DNA of 32,472 nt from an uncultured Collinsella sp. (GTDB taxonomy: Bacteria > Actinomycetota > Coriobacteriia > Coriobacteriales > Coriobacteriaceae): assembly GCA_958407995.1 (NCBI GenBank), contig CATYJU010000022.1:1-32472 (forward strand), read 5' to 3'. Of the stretch, positions 25,876 to 32,472 are shown piece by piece. The notes beneath the pieces are model-generated. The model saw only the letters and a program-made list of their open reading frames with translations, was not told the origin of the DNA and searched no databases. Made by a program: the position numbers and the translations under genes. How positions within the stretch are numbered: position 1 is the first letter of the stretch; each line of letters starts with the position of its first letter.

Positions 25876-27717
25876 ATGCAGTTTAAACTTGCGAATGTTG
25901 TACTTAAAGTTGAAAAGCATGCAAAGGATTTTCCCGAACTCTACTATCGCGTGCTCTCTGGTGATGCTTCGTATGATGACGACATTCATTCACTTCATAT
26001 CAATGGAAACGTTGACTTTTTGACGTATGTGAATGGCTTATCTGCTGGCAAATGGCATCAATATGCGTCTGTTGGCGGCGTCGTCTTGCATATGGCTTTA
26101 TTTGGCAGGGGCCGGGTTGTCGTTCATGGAGTGAGATCTTGCGAACTGAATCCCGTCGAGCTTAAATCTTATCCTTTTGATGGCGATAAAGTTGATCCTT
26201 GCGTTCTCGATATCGATATCGATACAACCGGCTACGACTTGATCGGTTTTAGGATTGAGAGTGATGAGAGCTATTCCGTAGACCTCTTGAACGCCTCTTA
26301 TCTGACTGATGTTCCTGAGGACTCAATTAACCAGATCAATCTTGCTCTTTCTACTACTACATTTAAGAATGAGCAGTACATTCTTCCGAATATTGAACTC
26401 GTTAAAGCAGGCATCTCCAAAGAGGACGGTCCGATTCGCGACCACTTCCACATGTTTGTCGTCGACAATGGGCAGACGCTCGATTCTGCATCACTTTCCG
26501 ATGGGCTAGTCACCGTGCTCCCGAATCCCAATACGGGCGGTTCGGGGGGATTCGCGCGTGGAATGATGGCGGCTACTGAAACTCCTGATCGGTTCACCCA
26601 TATCATCTTGATGGATGACGATGTCTCTATCATGCCCGAGAGTTTGATTCGTACGTTCAACCTGCTCTCTCTTGCTAGGGGCAAATATAAGGATGCCTTT
26701 ATTAACGGCGCCATGCTTTCGATGGAGGATCCCACTCGTCAGTTTGAGGATGTCTCGTATGTGACGACTACTGGTGCCTATCGTCGAGTAAAAGAAGATC
26801 TGAATGTTGGCAAGCTGGCTGACATTCTCGAAAACGAGCGTACGAGTGTTGAGGTTGACCAGGCCTATGGAGCTTGGTGGTATAGCTGCATTCCGGTGAA
26901 GGCTATCGAAAAGAACGGTCTTCCCATGCCTTTCTTCATCCGCTGTGACGATGTTGAGTTTGGCATGCGCAATAAGCCTGTCTACATGACCATGAATTGC
27001 ATTTGCGTGTGGCATGCAAGCTTTGAGGGGCGTTTCCGCGCTTCGGTTGACTGCTACCAGTACTTCCGCAACTTCTTTGCCATGATTTCACTCGATGATT
27101 GTGCTGATGAGAAAATGTTTGTCCTTCGTATTCAGCGAGGGGTACGTCAGAACTTGCGCGATATGGATTATCAGGCTGCTGAGTTTATCCTTGATGGCTT
27201 TGAGGACTATCTGCGCGGCCCTGAGTATCTCCAGAAGCTTGATGGCGCCGCGACGATGATTGGTAAGGGTAAGTTAAACGAAAAGCTGATTCCTGTTTCC
27301 GAAATGGATCCAGAGCTTCTTCGCAAGGCTGGGGTTACGGAGCAAGTGCTCGCTAATGTTAATCTGGAATTCCATCCTTCGAAATTTATGAAGTATTGGA
27401 GATCTATTCCTTACGACAAACACTATCTTCCCGATGCGCTGTTGCGCGGAAAGCCCGGCTATGCAGTTAAGAATGGCAGCTGTACGCTTGAAGGCAATTC
27501 GACGCGTTGCAAGACGCTGGTATTTCTTGATCCGACCCGCGAGAAGGGGTCGGTCCGCACGATGGATCGGGCGCGGTTCAAGAGTATTCGCCGCCGAGAG
27601 CACGAACTGATGGCGCGCTATCGTAAAGAGGGCAAGAGTGTCAGGGGGGCATGGAAAGATGCCATGCCGTACATGACTTCGCGAGAGTTTTGGGAACAGT
27701 ATTTAGGTCTGAAATAA
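25876..27717 (+). CDS. Second GlfT2-like galactofuranosyltransferase, 613 aa
   Basis: A paralog of the enzyme at 22676 with the same architecture: a beta-rich N-terminal domain, ALSTTTFKNEQYI, FVVDNGQTL, NPNTGGSGGFARGM, metal-binding Asp247-Asp248-Asp249 in LMDDDVSIMPES, GAWWYSCIP, Asp359 in CDDVEFGMR, His380 in CVWHAS, and a helical C-terminus ending in SREFWEQYLGL (the partner ends SIDFWKQYLKE). Mycobacteria use two enzymes, GlfT1 to prime and GlfT2 to extend, and the pair here may divide the work or make different linkages; this is an inference. AAGGT lies 7 nt before the ATG, and an upstream TTG is unlikely. The stop codon lies inside the shared terminator. Confidence 0.9.
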   Translation: MQFKLANVVLKVEKHAKDFPELYYRVLSGDASYDDDIHSLHINGNVDFLTYVNGLSAGKWHQYASVGGVVLHMALFGRGRVVVHGVRSCELNPVELKSYPFDGDKVDPCVLDIDIDTTGYDLIGFRIESDESYSVDLLNASYLTDVPEDSINQINLALSTTTFKNEQYILPNIELVKAGISKEDGPIRDHFHMFVVDNGQTLDSASLSDGLVTVLPNPNTGGSGGFARGMMAATETPDRFTHIILMDDDVSIMPESLIRTFNLLSLARGKYKDAFINGAMLSMEDPTRQFEDVSYVTTTGAYRRVKEDLNVGKLADILENERTSVEVDQAYGAWWYSCIPVKAIEKNGLPMPFFIRCDDVEFGMRNKPVYMTMNCICVWHASFEGRFRASVDCYQYFRNFFAMISLDDCADEKMFVLRIQRGVRQNLRDMDYQAAEFILDGFEDYLRGPEYLQKLDGAATMIGKGKLNEKLIPVSEMDPELLRKAGVTEQVLANVNLEFHPSKFMKYWRSIPYDKHYLPDALLRGKPGYAVKNGSCTLEGNSTRCKTLVFLDPTREKGSVRTMDRARFKSIRRREHELMARYRKEGKSVRGAWKDAMPYMTSREFWEQYLGLK

Positions 27718-27753
27718 GAAGAGGTCCGGATTAAGTCCGGACCTCTTCTTATT
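27713..27753. terminator. Bidirectional terminator shared by convergent genes
   Basis: A perfect 18-bp inverted repeat (AATAAGAAGAGGTCCGGA and its complement) with loop TTAAG. The stem contains the TAA stop codons of both flanking convergent genes (27715-27717 plus, 27749-27751 minus), and A/T-rich ends serve as T tracts on both strands. Confidence 0.93.
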
Positions 27754-28678
27754 TTGAATAGGTTTTATAGGCTTGTAACTCCCATTGTTTTCTTTCGACT
27801 TTTGCAACTGAGTCGAGGATTAGTCCCGTTGCTAGGCTCAACCCACACAGGAACATGAATGAGGCCGCAAGTATGGCCGTGGGGAAGCGGGGGACTAAGC
27901 CGGTTTGGAAGTACTCCACAACAATTGGAATTCCGAGGGCAAGGCCTATGATGGCGAAGATGAGCGCTATAAGGGTAAAGAACTTGAGCGGACGATAGTC
28001 TTTAAAGAGCGTTCCAATCATTGCGATGACCTTGATGCCGTCGCTAACGGTGTTGAGCTTGGACTCGGAGCCTGCGGGCCGATCGCGATACTCCACCGGC
28101 ACGTCTTTAATTCGCCAGCGGTGATCGACAGCGTGGATGGAGAGCTCGGTCTCAATCTGGAAGCCCTCGCTCAAAACGGGGAAGGTCTTGACGAAGGGTC
28201 TGCTCATGGCTCGGTAGCCGGTCATCACGTCGTCAAAGCTGTAGCCGTAAATCCACTTGATCATGGCGCGAACAAGATTGTTGCCAAAGCCGTGGAAGGC
28301 CCTCTTGTTCTCTTCGGCATAGGTGCCGTTTGACAGGCGATCGCCAACGGTCATATCGGCTTCGCCGTTAAGGATGGGCTCGCAAAGCGCCTTTGCCGCC
28401 TCGGCGGGGTAAGTGTCGTCTCCATCAACCATTAGATAGCATTCGGCGTCGACATCACGGAACATTTGGCGGCACACGTTGCCTTTGCCCTGTCTGGGCT
28501 CGTGGCGCACCGTGGCACCGTGCTGCTTGGCGATTTGCGAAGTGCCATCAGACGAGTTGTTGTCATATACAAAGACGGTTGCACCGGGTAACTCTCGATG
28601 AAAATCGTCGACAACTTTGCCAATCGTCAGCGCTTCGTTGTAGCAGGGGATTATGACGGCGGTATTCGAATAGTCCAT
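27749..28678 (-). CDS. Polyprenyl-phosphate glycosyltransferase (GT2, DPM1/GtrB-like) with membrane tail, 309 aa
   Basis: Likely loads a sugar on a polyprenyl phosphate. Seen: AVIIPCYNEALTIG at the start, FVYDNNSSDGTSQIA, HEPRQGKGNVCRQMF, the metal site MVDGDDTYPAEA at about residue 80, VGDRLSNGTY, GYSFDDVMTGYRAMSR and VPVEYRDRPAGSESKL, the pattern of the dolichol-phosphate-mannose synthase-like group, and two membrane segments at about 235-255 and 268-290 in the last third. AAAGGAGG lies 8 nt before the ATG, a strong ribosome site. It is divergent from the ABC exporter and convergent with the second GlfT2-like gene. The sugar is unknown; GT partners elsewhere in the locus (GT-C enzyme at 15307) could use the product. 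Confidence 0.9.
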   Translation of the reverse strand: MDYSNTAVIIPCYNEALTIGKVVDDFHRELPGATVFVYDNNSSDGTSQIAKQHGATVRHEPRQGKGNVCRQMFRDVDAECYLMVDGDDTYPAEAAKALCEPILNGEADMTVGDRLSNGTYAEENKRAFHGFGNNLVRAMIKWIYGYSFDDVMTGYRAMSRPFVKTFPVLSEGFQIETELSIHAVDHRWRIKDVPVEYRDRPAGSESKLNTVSDGIKVIAMIGTLFKDYRPLKFFTLIALIFAIIGLALGIPIVVEYFQTGLVPRFPTAILAASFMFLCGLSLATGLILDSVAKVERKQWELQAYKTYSK

Positions 28679-28711
28679 GTAGGACCTCCTTTAATGAATC
28701 AACGGGTCGAA

Positions 28712-28717
28712 AGTATA
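28712..28717 (-). promoter_or_regulatory. Possible -10 box (TATACT) for the minus-strand GT2
   Basis: TATACT on the minus strand, 33 nt before the ATG at 28678. No good -35 is seen. A matching TATACT faces the other way at 28797. Confidence 0.35.
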
Positions 28718-28796
28718 CCTATCGTCTGCCCCTTTGATTAGATATGGGTTAGTTCTCCAGATTTGTTGCGGTGAGTTATCGTCAACGTGGGAGGGC

Positions 28797-28802
28797 TATA
28801 CT
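28797..28802 (+). promoter_or_regulatory. Possible -10 box (TATACT) for the ABC exporter
   Basis: TATACT, 37 nt before the GTG start at 28840; the -35 region (around 28774) is weak. With the box at 28712 it forms a compact divergent promoter region. Confidence 0.4.
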
Positions 28803-28839
28803 TTCCACTGTTATGTTTTACGAGACAAGGAGATGGTCC

Positions 28840-29685
28840 GTGGCTGACAACGTAGAGAGTCAGAAAGCGGTGGCTAAACCGGCCTCTCACGCTAAAAATG
28901 ATTTTGAAAAGGACAAGTTCATTCTTAAGCAGCTTGTCACCAAAGATTTTAAGATTAAATATCGTCGCAGTGTTCTGGGTGTGGCATGGTCCGTGCTTAA
29001 CCCGCTGCTGATGATGATTGTTATGTCGATCGTGTTTTCGACAATCTTCGCGCAAGGTCGCAATGGTTCTATTACGCCCGAAATGTATCCGCTTTACTTG
29101 ATCGTCGGTAACGTGACGTTCTCTGTCATGTCCGAGTCGACGAACCAAGCGCTTATGTCCATCATTTGGGCTTCCTCTCTGCTTAAGAAGGTTAAGGTGC
29201 ACCGTTGGGTCTTTCCGGTGCAGAAGGTGCTGTTCTCGCTCGTTAACTTCGCCTTCTCTTTGGTTGCCGTCGCCTTGGTTATGCTTTGGTTCCACGTGCT
29301 TCCCACCTGGCATTTAATTCTGCTGCCGGTTTGCTTGCTCCTGCTCATGTGTTTCTGCATGGGCTTGGGCATGATGCTGTCTGCGCTGGCGGTTTTTTTC
29401 CGCGATGTTATGCACCTGTGGACCGTTGTTATCACGGCCTGGATGTATCTGACGCCGATTTTCTGGACAACCGACTTCATTAGCAAAATGGCACATTGGA
29501 TCCAGGTCCTTGTGGTTGTGAATCCCATGTACAACTACCTCCAGTTTATGCGTGATATCTTCCTGTTTAATACCGTGCCTTCTGCGCTTACCTTTGGGCT
29601 GTGTGTTGTTTGGGCTATTCTTGCTCTTGCTATTGGTTACGCCGTCTTTCACAAGACCGAGCACAAGTTTATCCTCTACATCTAA
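28840..29685 (+). CDS. wzm: Polysaccharide ABC exporter, permease (Wzm-type), 281 aa
   Basis: The membrane half of an ABC-2 exporter for lipid-linked polysaccharide. Seen: a charged N-terminal region with KYRRSVLGVAWSVLNPLLMMIVMSIVF (residues about 45-72), which is the RRSxLGxxWxxLxPL signature of O-antigen, teichoic acid and galactan exporters, then about six membrane segments, with FFRDVMHLWTVV and YLTPIFW near the middle, as in the family. I chose the GTG at 28840, which has AAGGAG 7 nt ahead, rather than upstream in-frame starts (28771, 28813) without a ribosome site. The ATPase gene follows 12 nt after the stop. The likely cargo is the galactofuran or rhamnan made by neighbouring genes. 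Confidence 0.92.
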   Translation: MADNVESQKAVAKPASHAKNDFEKDKFILKQLVTKDFKIKYRRSVLGVAWSVLNPLLMMIVMSIVFSTIFAQGRNGSITPEMYPLYLIVGNVTFSVMSESTNQALMSIIWASSLLKKVKVHRWVFPVQKVLFSLVNFAFSLVAVALVMLWFHVLPTWHLILLPVCLLLLMCFCMGLGMMLSALAVFFRDVMHLWTVVITAWMYLTPIFWTTDFISKMAHWIQVLVVVNPMYNYLQFMRDIFLFNTVPSALTFGLCVVWAILALAIGYAVFHKTEHKFILYI

Positions 29686-29697
29686 GGAGTGCTGCTC

Positions 29698-30465
29698 ATG
29701 ACTGAATCTGCTATTGATTACAGCAAGCAGCCCCTTGCTGTTGAGGTCAAAGACGTCACCATGATCTTTAACATGGCGTCCGAGTCGCTTACGAACCTCA
29801 AAGAGTATTTTATTAAGCTCGCGAAGCATGAGCTGTTCTTTGAGGAATTCCGTGCGCTTAAGCACATTTCATTTGATGTGCATCGTGGCGAGGTCGTTGG
29901 CCTTGTTGGTACTAACGGTTCCGGCAAGTCTACGATGCTCAAGATCATCGCTGGCGTTTTGGAGCCCAGCGAAGGTGAGGTTAAGGTTCACGGCAATATT
30001 GCGCCGCTGATTGAGCTTGGTGCTGGCTTTGACCCGGAGCTTACGGCTCGTGAGAACATCTATCTGAACGGTGCGCTGCTTGGCTATACCAAGGAGTTTA
30101 TCGACGCTAGTTTTGACGAGATTATTGAGTTCGCCGAGCTTAAAGACTTCGTTGACATGCCCTTGAAGAACTTCTCGTCGGGTATGGTCGCGCGTATCGC
30201 CTTTGCTATCGCTACGATTACCGAGCCCGATATTCTCATCGTCGATGAGACGCTTTCTGTTGGCGATGTCTTTTTCCAGCAGAAATGCGAGCGCCGTATT
30301 CAGCACTTTATTGAGAGTGGCGACGTCACGGTCTTGTTCGTTTCTCACTCCATGGAGCAGGTTGAGCGTATTTGCCAGCGTGCTGTGTGGATCGAGAAGG
30401 GTGATCTGCGCATGGATGGTCCCGTGGACGAGGTCTGCAAGGCGTACCACGACCAGTTCAAGTAG
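29698..30465 (+). CDS. wzt: Polysaccharide ABC exporter, ATPase (Wzt-type), 255 aa
   Basis: The ATPase half of the exporter. Seen: Walker A GTNGSGKST with Lys77, the Q-loop region preceding it and an IAPLIELGAGFDPELT block typical of polysaccharide exporters, the signature region NFSSGMVARIAFAIA (standing in for LSGGQ), Walker B DILIVDETLSVGD, and VLFVSHSMEQVERICQRAVW with the switch His. At 255 residues it lacks the C-terminal glycan-binding domain of long Wzt proteins and is of the short kind (TagH/Rv3781-like). AAGGAG lies 8 nt before the ATG at 29698; an upstream in-frame TTG/CTG is less likely. tRNA-Arg follows. Confidence 0.93.
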   Translation: MTESAIDYSKQPLAVEVKDVTMIFNMASESLTNLKEYFIKLAKHELFFEEFRALKHISFDVHRGEVVGLVGTNGSGKSTMLKIIAGVLEPSEGEVKVHGNIAPLIELGAGFDPELTARENIYLNGALLGYTKEFIDASFDEIIEFAELKDFVDMPLKNFSSGMVARIAFAIATITEPDILIVDETLSVGDVFFQQKCERRIQHFIESGDVTVLFVSHSMEQVERICQRAVWIEKGDLRMDGPVDEVCKAYHDQFK

Positions 30466-30467
30466 GT

Positions 30468-30473
30468 TATAAT
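30468..30473 (+). promoter_or_regulatory. -10 box (TATAAT), possible tRNA-Arg promoter
   Basis: A perfect TATAAT directly after the wzt stop, 46 nt before the mature tRNA 5' end. No convincing -35 was found in the end of wzt, so read-through from wzt may also serve the tRNA. Confidence 0.4.
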
Positions 30474-30518
30474 TTATTGGCCGTGTGAACTTGTACCCGC
30501 TTGGACGCCCGGCTTTAT

Positions 30519-30595
30519 GCTCCATTAGCTCAGTTGGATAGAGCAGGGGACTTCTAATCCCAAGGTCGACGGTTCGAATCCGCCATGGAGCACCA
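30519..30595 (+). tRNA. tRNA-Arg (anticodon TCT)
   Basis: Folds as a cloverleaf: acceptor GCTCCAT with ATGGAGC, D stem GCTC/GAGC, anticodon loop CTTCTAA with TCT at 34-36, variable AGGTC, T loop TTCGAAT, and encoded ACCA. Two stem positions do not pair: 27-43 (G with A) and 50-64 (A with C). It reads AGA codons. A terminator follows. Confidence 0.95.
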
Positions 30596-30607
30596 GAGAG
30601 TTTTTGA

Positions 30608-30639
30608 AGACCCGGTATAATGCCGGGTCTTTGCTTTTT
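30608..30639 (+). terminator. Rho-independent terminator after tRNA-Arg
   Basis: A stem (AGACCCGG / CCGGGTCT), loop TATAATG, then TTGCTTTTT. Confidence 0.92.
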
Positions 30640-30669
30640 GGGCATGTGGGCGTGCAGTGCTCCCTCAAC

Positions 30670-30706
30670 AATAAGCCCGGTGTAGCATCGCTGCACCGGG
30701 CTTATT
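30670..30706 (-). terminator. Terminator of glf (minus strand)
   Basis: A 17-bp stem (AATAAGCCCGGTGTAGC with GCTGCACCGGGCTTATT, one G-T pair) and 3-nt loop, about 43 nt past the glf stop. It may also back up the tRNA terminator. Confidence 0.8.
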
Positions 30707-30749
30707 GCTTCTTGCGAATTTGGTTGTCGGTCTCGAGTCGTTGAGCTCC

Positions 30750-31874
30750 CTACGCCTCTGTCGGCTCCACACCCAGCTCGTTGCGGACGAGCTCGAAGGC
30801 GGCGGCGATGGCCTTGTCCATGTCGTAGTACTTGTAGCCGCCCAGGCGACCGGCGAAGACCACGTCGCCCTCCTGCGCCGCCAGCTCCTCGTACTGCCTG
30901 TACAGGGCCTCGTTCCTGGCGTCGTTGATGGGGTAGTAGGGCTCGTCGCCGGGCTTCCAGTCCGCCGGGTACTCGCGCGTGATGACGGTCTTCTCCTGCG
31001 TGCCGAACTCGAAGTGCTTGTGCTCGATGATGCGGGTGTAGGGGACCTCGCGCTCGGTGTAGTTGACCACGGCCACGCCCTGGTGGTCGGCCTCGTCGAG
31101 CGTCTCGGTCTCGAAGCGCAGGCTGCGGTACTCGAGCGTGCCCAGCTTGAAGTCGTAGAACGCGTCGATGGGGCCGCAGTAGATCGTCCTGGCGGCGATA
31201 TCTGGCTCGGCGGCGGCCAGCCCCTTGTACTCCACGCCGCAGCGCACCTCGACGCCCTCGAGCATGTTGGCGACCATCTTGGTGTAGCCGCCCATGGGGA
31301 TGCCCTGGTAGCGGTCGTTGAAGTAGTTGTTGTCGTAGGTGAAGCGGCAGGGGAGGCGCTTGATGATGCTCGCGGGCAGGTCCCTGCAATCACGGCCCCA
31401 CTGCTTCTCGGTGTAGCCCTTCACGAGCGTCTCGAAGATGTCGCGGCCGACGAGCGACAGCGCCTGCTCCTCGAGGTTCTGCGGCTCTCCGATGTTCTCG
31501 GCGGCCACCTGCTCGGCGATCTTGGCCTTGGCGTCCGCCGGCGTGACGACGCCCGGCCACATCTTGGCGAAGGTGTTCATGTTGAAGGGCATGTTGTACA
31601 TGTTGCCGTGGAAGTTGGCGACCGGCGAGTTGACGTAGTTGTTGAACTCGGCGAAGCGGTTGACGTAGCCCCAGACGTCCTTCATGGAGGTGTGGAAGAT
31701 GTGTGCGCCGTAGCGGTGGACCTGGATGCCCTCGACGTCCTCGGTGTAGACGTTGCCGGCGATGTGGTCGCGGCGGTCGATGACTAGGACCGACTTGCCG
31801 GCGCGCTTGGCGGCGTTGGCAAAGACGGCGCCCGAGAGGCCGGCACCGACGACGAGGTAATCGTACTGGGACAT
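30750..31874 (-). CDS. glf: UDP-galactopyranose mutase Glf, 374 aa
   Basis: A flavoenzyme that converts UDP-galactopyranose to UDP-galactofuranose, the donor for the GlfT2-like enzymes. Seen: the FAD-binding motif VVGAGLSGAVFANAA at the N-terminus, VLVIDRRDHIAGNVYT, YGAHIFHTS, NNYVNSPVANFHGNMYNMPFNMNTF split by loops, KGYTEKQWGRDCRDLP, RLPCRFTYDNNYFNDRYQGIPMGGY near residue 170-200, VEYKG and, near the end, LGGYKYYDMDKAIAAA, all in the normal order; length is typical (about 370). AAAGGAGC lies 6 nt before the ATG. It is GC-rich like the rml genes. It is well separated from the GlfT2 genes and runs the other way. Confidence 0.98.
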   Translation of the reverse strand: MSQYDYLVVGAGLSGAVFANAAKRAGKSVLVIDRRDHIAGNVYTEDVEGIQVHRYGAHIFHTSMKDVWGYVNRFAEFNNYVNSPVANFHGNMYNMPFNMNTFAKMWPGVVTPADAKAKIAEQVAAENIGEPQNLEEQALSLVGRDIFETLVKGYTEKQWGRDCRDLPASIIKRLPCRFTYDNNYFNDRYQGIPMGGYTKMVANMLEGVEVRCGVEYKGLAAAEPDIAARTIYCGPIDAFYDFKLGTLEYRSLRFETETLDEADHQGVAVVNYTEREVPYTRIIEHKHFEFGTQEKTVITREYPADWKPGDEPYYPINDARNEALYRQYEELAAQEGDVVFAGRLGGYKYYDMDKAIAAAFELVRNELGVEPTEA

Positions 31875-31918
31875 GGATGTGCTCCTTTGTATGTCGATTG
31901 GACAGTTACTTTAGTTTA

Positions 31919-31947
31919 GGGACAAACATATCTGATGTCTTTGTCCC
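31919..31947 (-). terminator. Hairpin after aroQ, probable terminator
   Basis: An 8-bp stem (GGGACAAA / TTTGTCCC) with a 13-nt loop, 5 nt past the aroQ stop on the minus strand. The T tract is poor. Confidence 0.5.
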
Positions 31948-31952
31948 AGGGA

Positions 31953-32390
31953 TTAGTGTAGCAGATGCTCTTTCAACAGCTCTAGCGCATGTGCGTAGCC
32001 CTTCAGGCCCTCTCCGGTGATGGTGGCGAAGCAGGCCAGACGGGCGTAGCTCACCTGGCGGAAGTCTTCGCGGGTCTCGACTGCGCTAATGTGGACCTCC
32101 ACAGCCGGGATGGCGACGGCTTTGAGCGCGTCCAGGATGGCCACGCTTGTGTGCGTGTAGGCGGCCGGGTTGATGACGATGCCGTCGACCTTGCCGTAGG
32201 CCTCCTGGATCTTGTCGACGATGCTGCCCTCGTGGTTAGACTGGAAGACCTCGACCTCGTCGAAGCCCTGTGCGGCGCCTGCCTCCTGGCAGATCTGCAC
32301 TAAGCGGTCGTAGTTGTCGCTGCCATAGATGCCCGGCTCGCGAATGCCGAGCATGTTGAGGTTGGGGCCATTAATGACGAGTGCTTTCAT
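31953..32390 (-). CDS. aroQ: Type II 3-dehydroquinate dehydratase AroQ, 145 aa
   Basis: Third step of the shikimate pathway: dehydrates 3-dehydroquinate to 3-dehydroshikimate; a dodecameric cytoplasmic enzyme. Seen: VINGPNLNMLGIREPGIYG, whose Arg and Tyr form the active site lid, FQSNHEGSIVDKIQEA, INPAAYTHTSVAILDAL, VEVHISAVETREDFRQ (catalytic His near residue 100) and the normal length (about 145). AAAGGAAG lies 6 nt before the ATG. It has no evident link to the glycan genes. Confidence 0.97.
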   Translation of the reverse strand: MKALVINGPNLNMLGIREPGIYGSDNYDRLVQICQEAGAAQGFDEVEVFQSNHEGSIVDKIQEAYGKVDGIVINPAAYTHTSVAILDALKAVAIPAVEVHISAVETREDFRQVSYARLACFATITGEGLKGYAHALELLKEHLLH

Positions 32391-32410
32391 GGTTGCTTCC
32401 TTTGCGATTG

Positions 32411-32453
32411 CAAAACCACCGCAAAGGAGCCTGTCCCCTTTGCGGTGGTTTTG
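32411..32453. terminator. Hairpin upstream of aroQ, likely terminator of a gene outside the window
   Basis: A perfect 17-bp stem (CAAAACCACCGCAAAGG / CCTTTGCGGTGGTTTTG) with a 9-nt loop. It is 20 nt before the aroQ start, so it probably ends a transcript reading in from the right. Confidence 0.75.
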
Positions 32454-32472
32454 GTTAGAGGGCGGGTGGGAG

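Noticed and set aside
30519..30639. tRNA-Arg as an integration site of a mobile element
   Set aside because: No integrase gene and no second copy of the tRNA 3' end were seen in the window.

Overview
The window looks like a surface-glycan and cell-wall locus of a Gram-positive actinobacterium of the Coriobacteriia, most likely Collinsella or a close relative. The basis is the mix of long secreted proteins built from ChW repeats (the Clostridial hydrophobic W family), a fused RmlC-RmlD protein, a galactofuranose pathway resembling the mycobacterial galactan pathway, purine-rich Shine-Dalgarno sites, and GC-rich housekeeping genes lying next to AT-rich glycosyltransferase genes. The genus is an inference; no rRNA or marker gene is present.

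Layout. 1-1521 (minus): the broken start of an acyltransferase-3 membrane protein and a family 2 glycosyltransferase, the end of another glycan operon. About 1600-2494: the wreck of an AAA ATPase gene carrying two nonsense codons and at least one frameshift. 2532-15164 (plus): four consecutive secreted ChW proteins, each with its own Shine-Dalgarno site and followed by a hairpin. They share one stalk design (three-module units of about 150-160 residues) but carry different enzymes: NlpC/P60; GH25 muramidase plus an NlpC/P60-like domain; L,D-transpeptidase (YkuD); and a domain that reads as a GT80 (PM0188-type) sialyltransferase. 15307-19145: an AT-rich operon with a GT-C membrane transferase, a GtrA flippase, a GtrB-like lipid-linked sugar synthase and another GT2. 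19162-22564: GC-rich dTDP-rhamnose genes rmlA, rmlB and fused rmlC-rmlD. 22676-27717: two GlfT2-like galactofuranosyltransferases flanking a LicD-family phosphotransferase. 27749-28678 (minus): a polyprenyl-phosphate GT2. 28840-30465: a Wzm/Wzt-type ABC exporter. 30519-30595: tRNA-Arg(TCT). 30750-31874 (minus): glf, UDP-galactopyranose mutase. 31953-32390 (minus): aroQ.

How the parts may fit together. rmlABCD makes dTDP-rhamnose and glf makes UDP-galactofuranose. The two GlfT2-like enzymes would polymerise a galactofuran in the cytoplasm, the ABC exporter would move a lipid-linked polymer out, LicD would add a phospho-substituent, and the GtrA/GtrB/GT-C set would add side sugars outside the membrane. 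The ChW proteins have signal peptides but no LPXTG motif or SLH domain, so a reasonable but unproven idea is that their stalks bind this wall glycan and hold wall-remodelling enzymes at the surface.

The most unusual item is the secreted GT80-like domain inserted between ChW triads (residues about 220-760 of the gene at 12000). Also notable are a perfect 194-bp direct repeat one stalk unit apart (6991/7468), sharp GC-rich patches inside otherwise average ChW genes, and a fusion and paralog arrangement suggesting that modules are exchanged.
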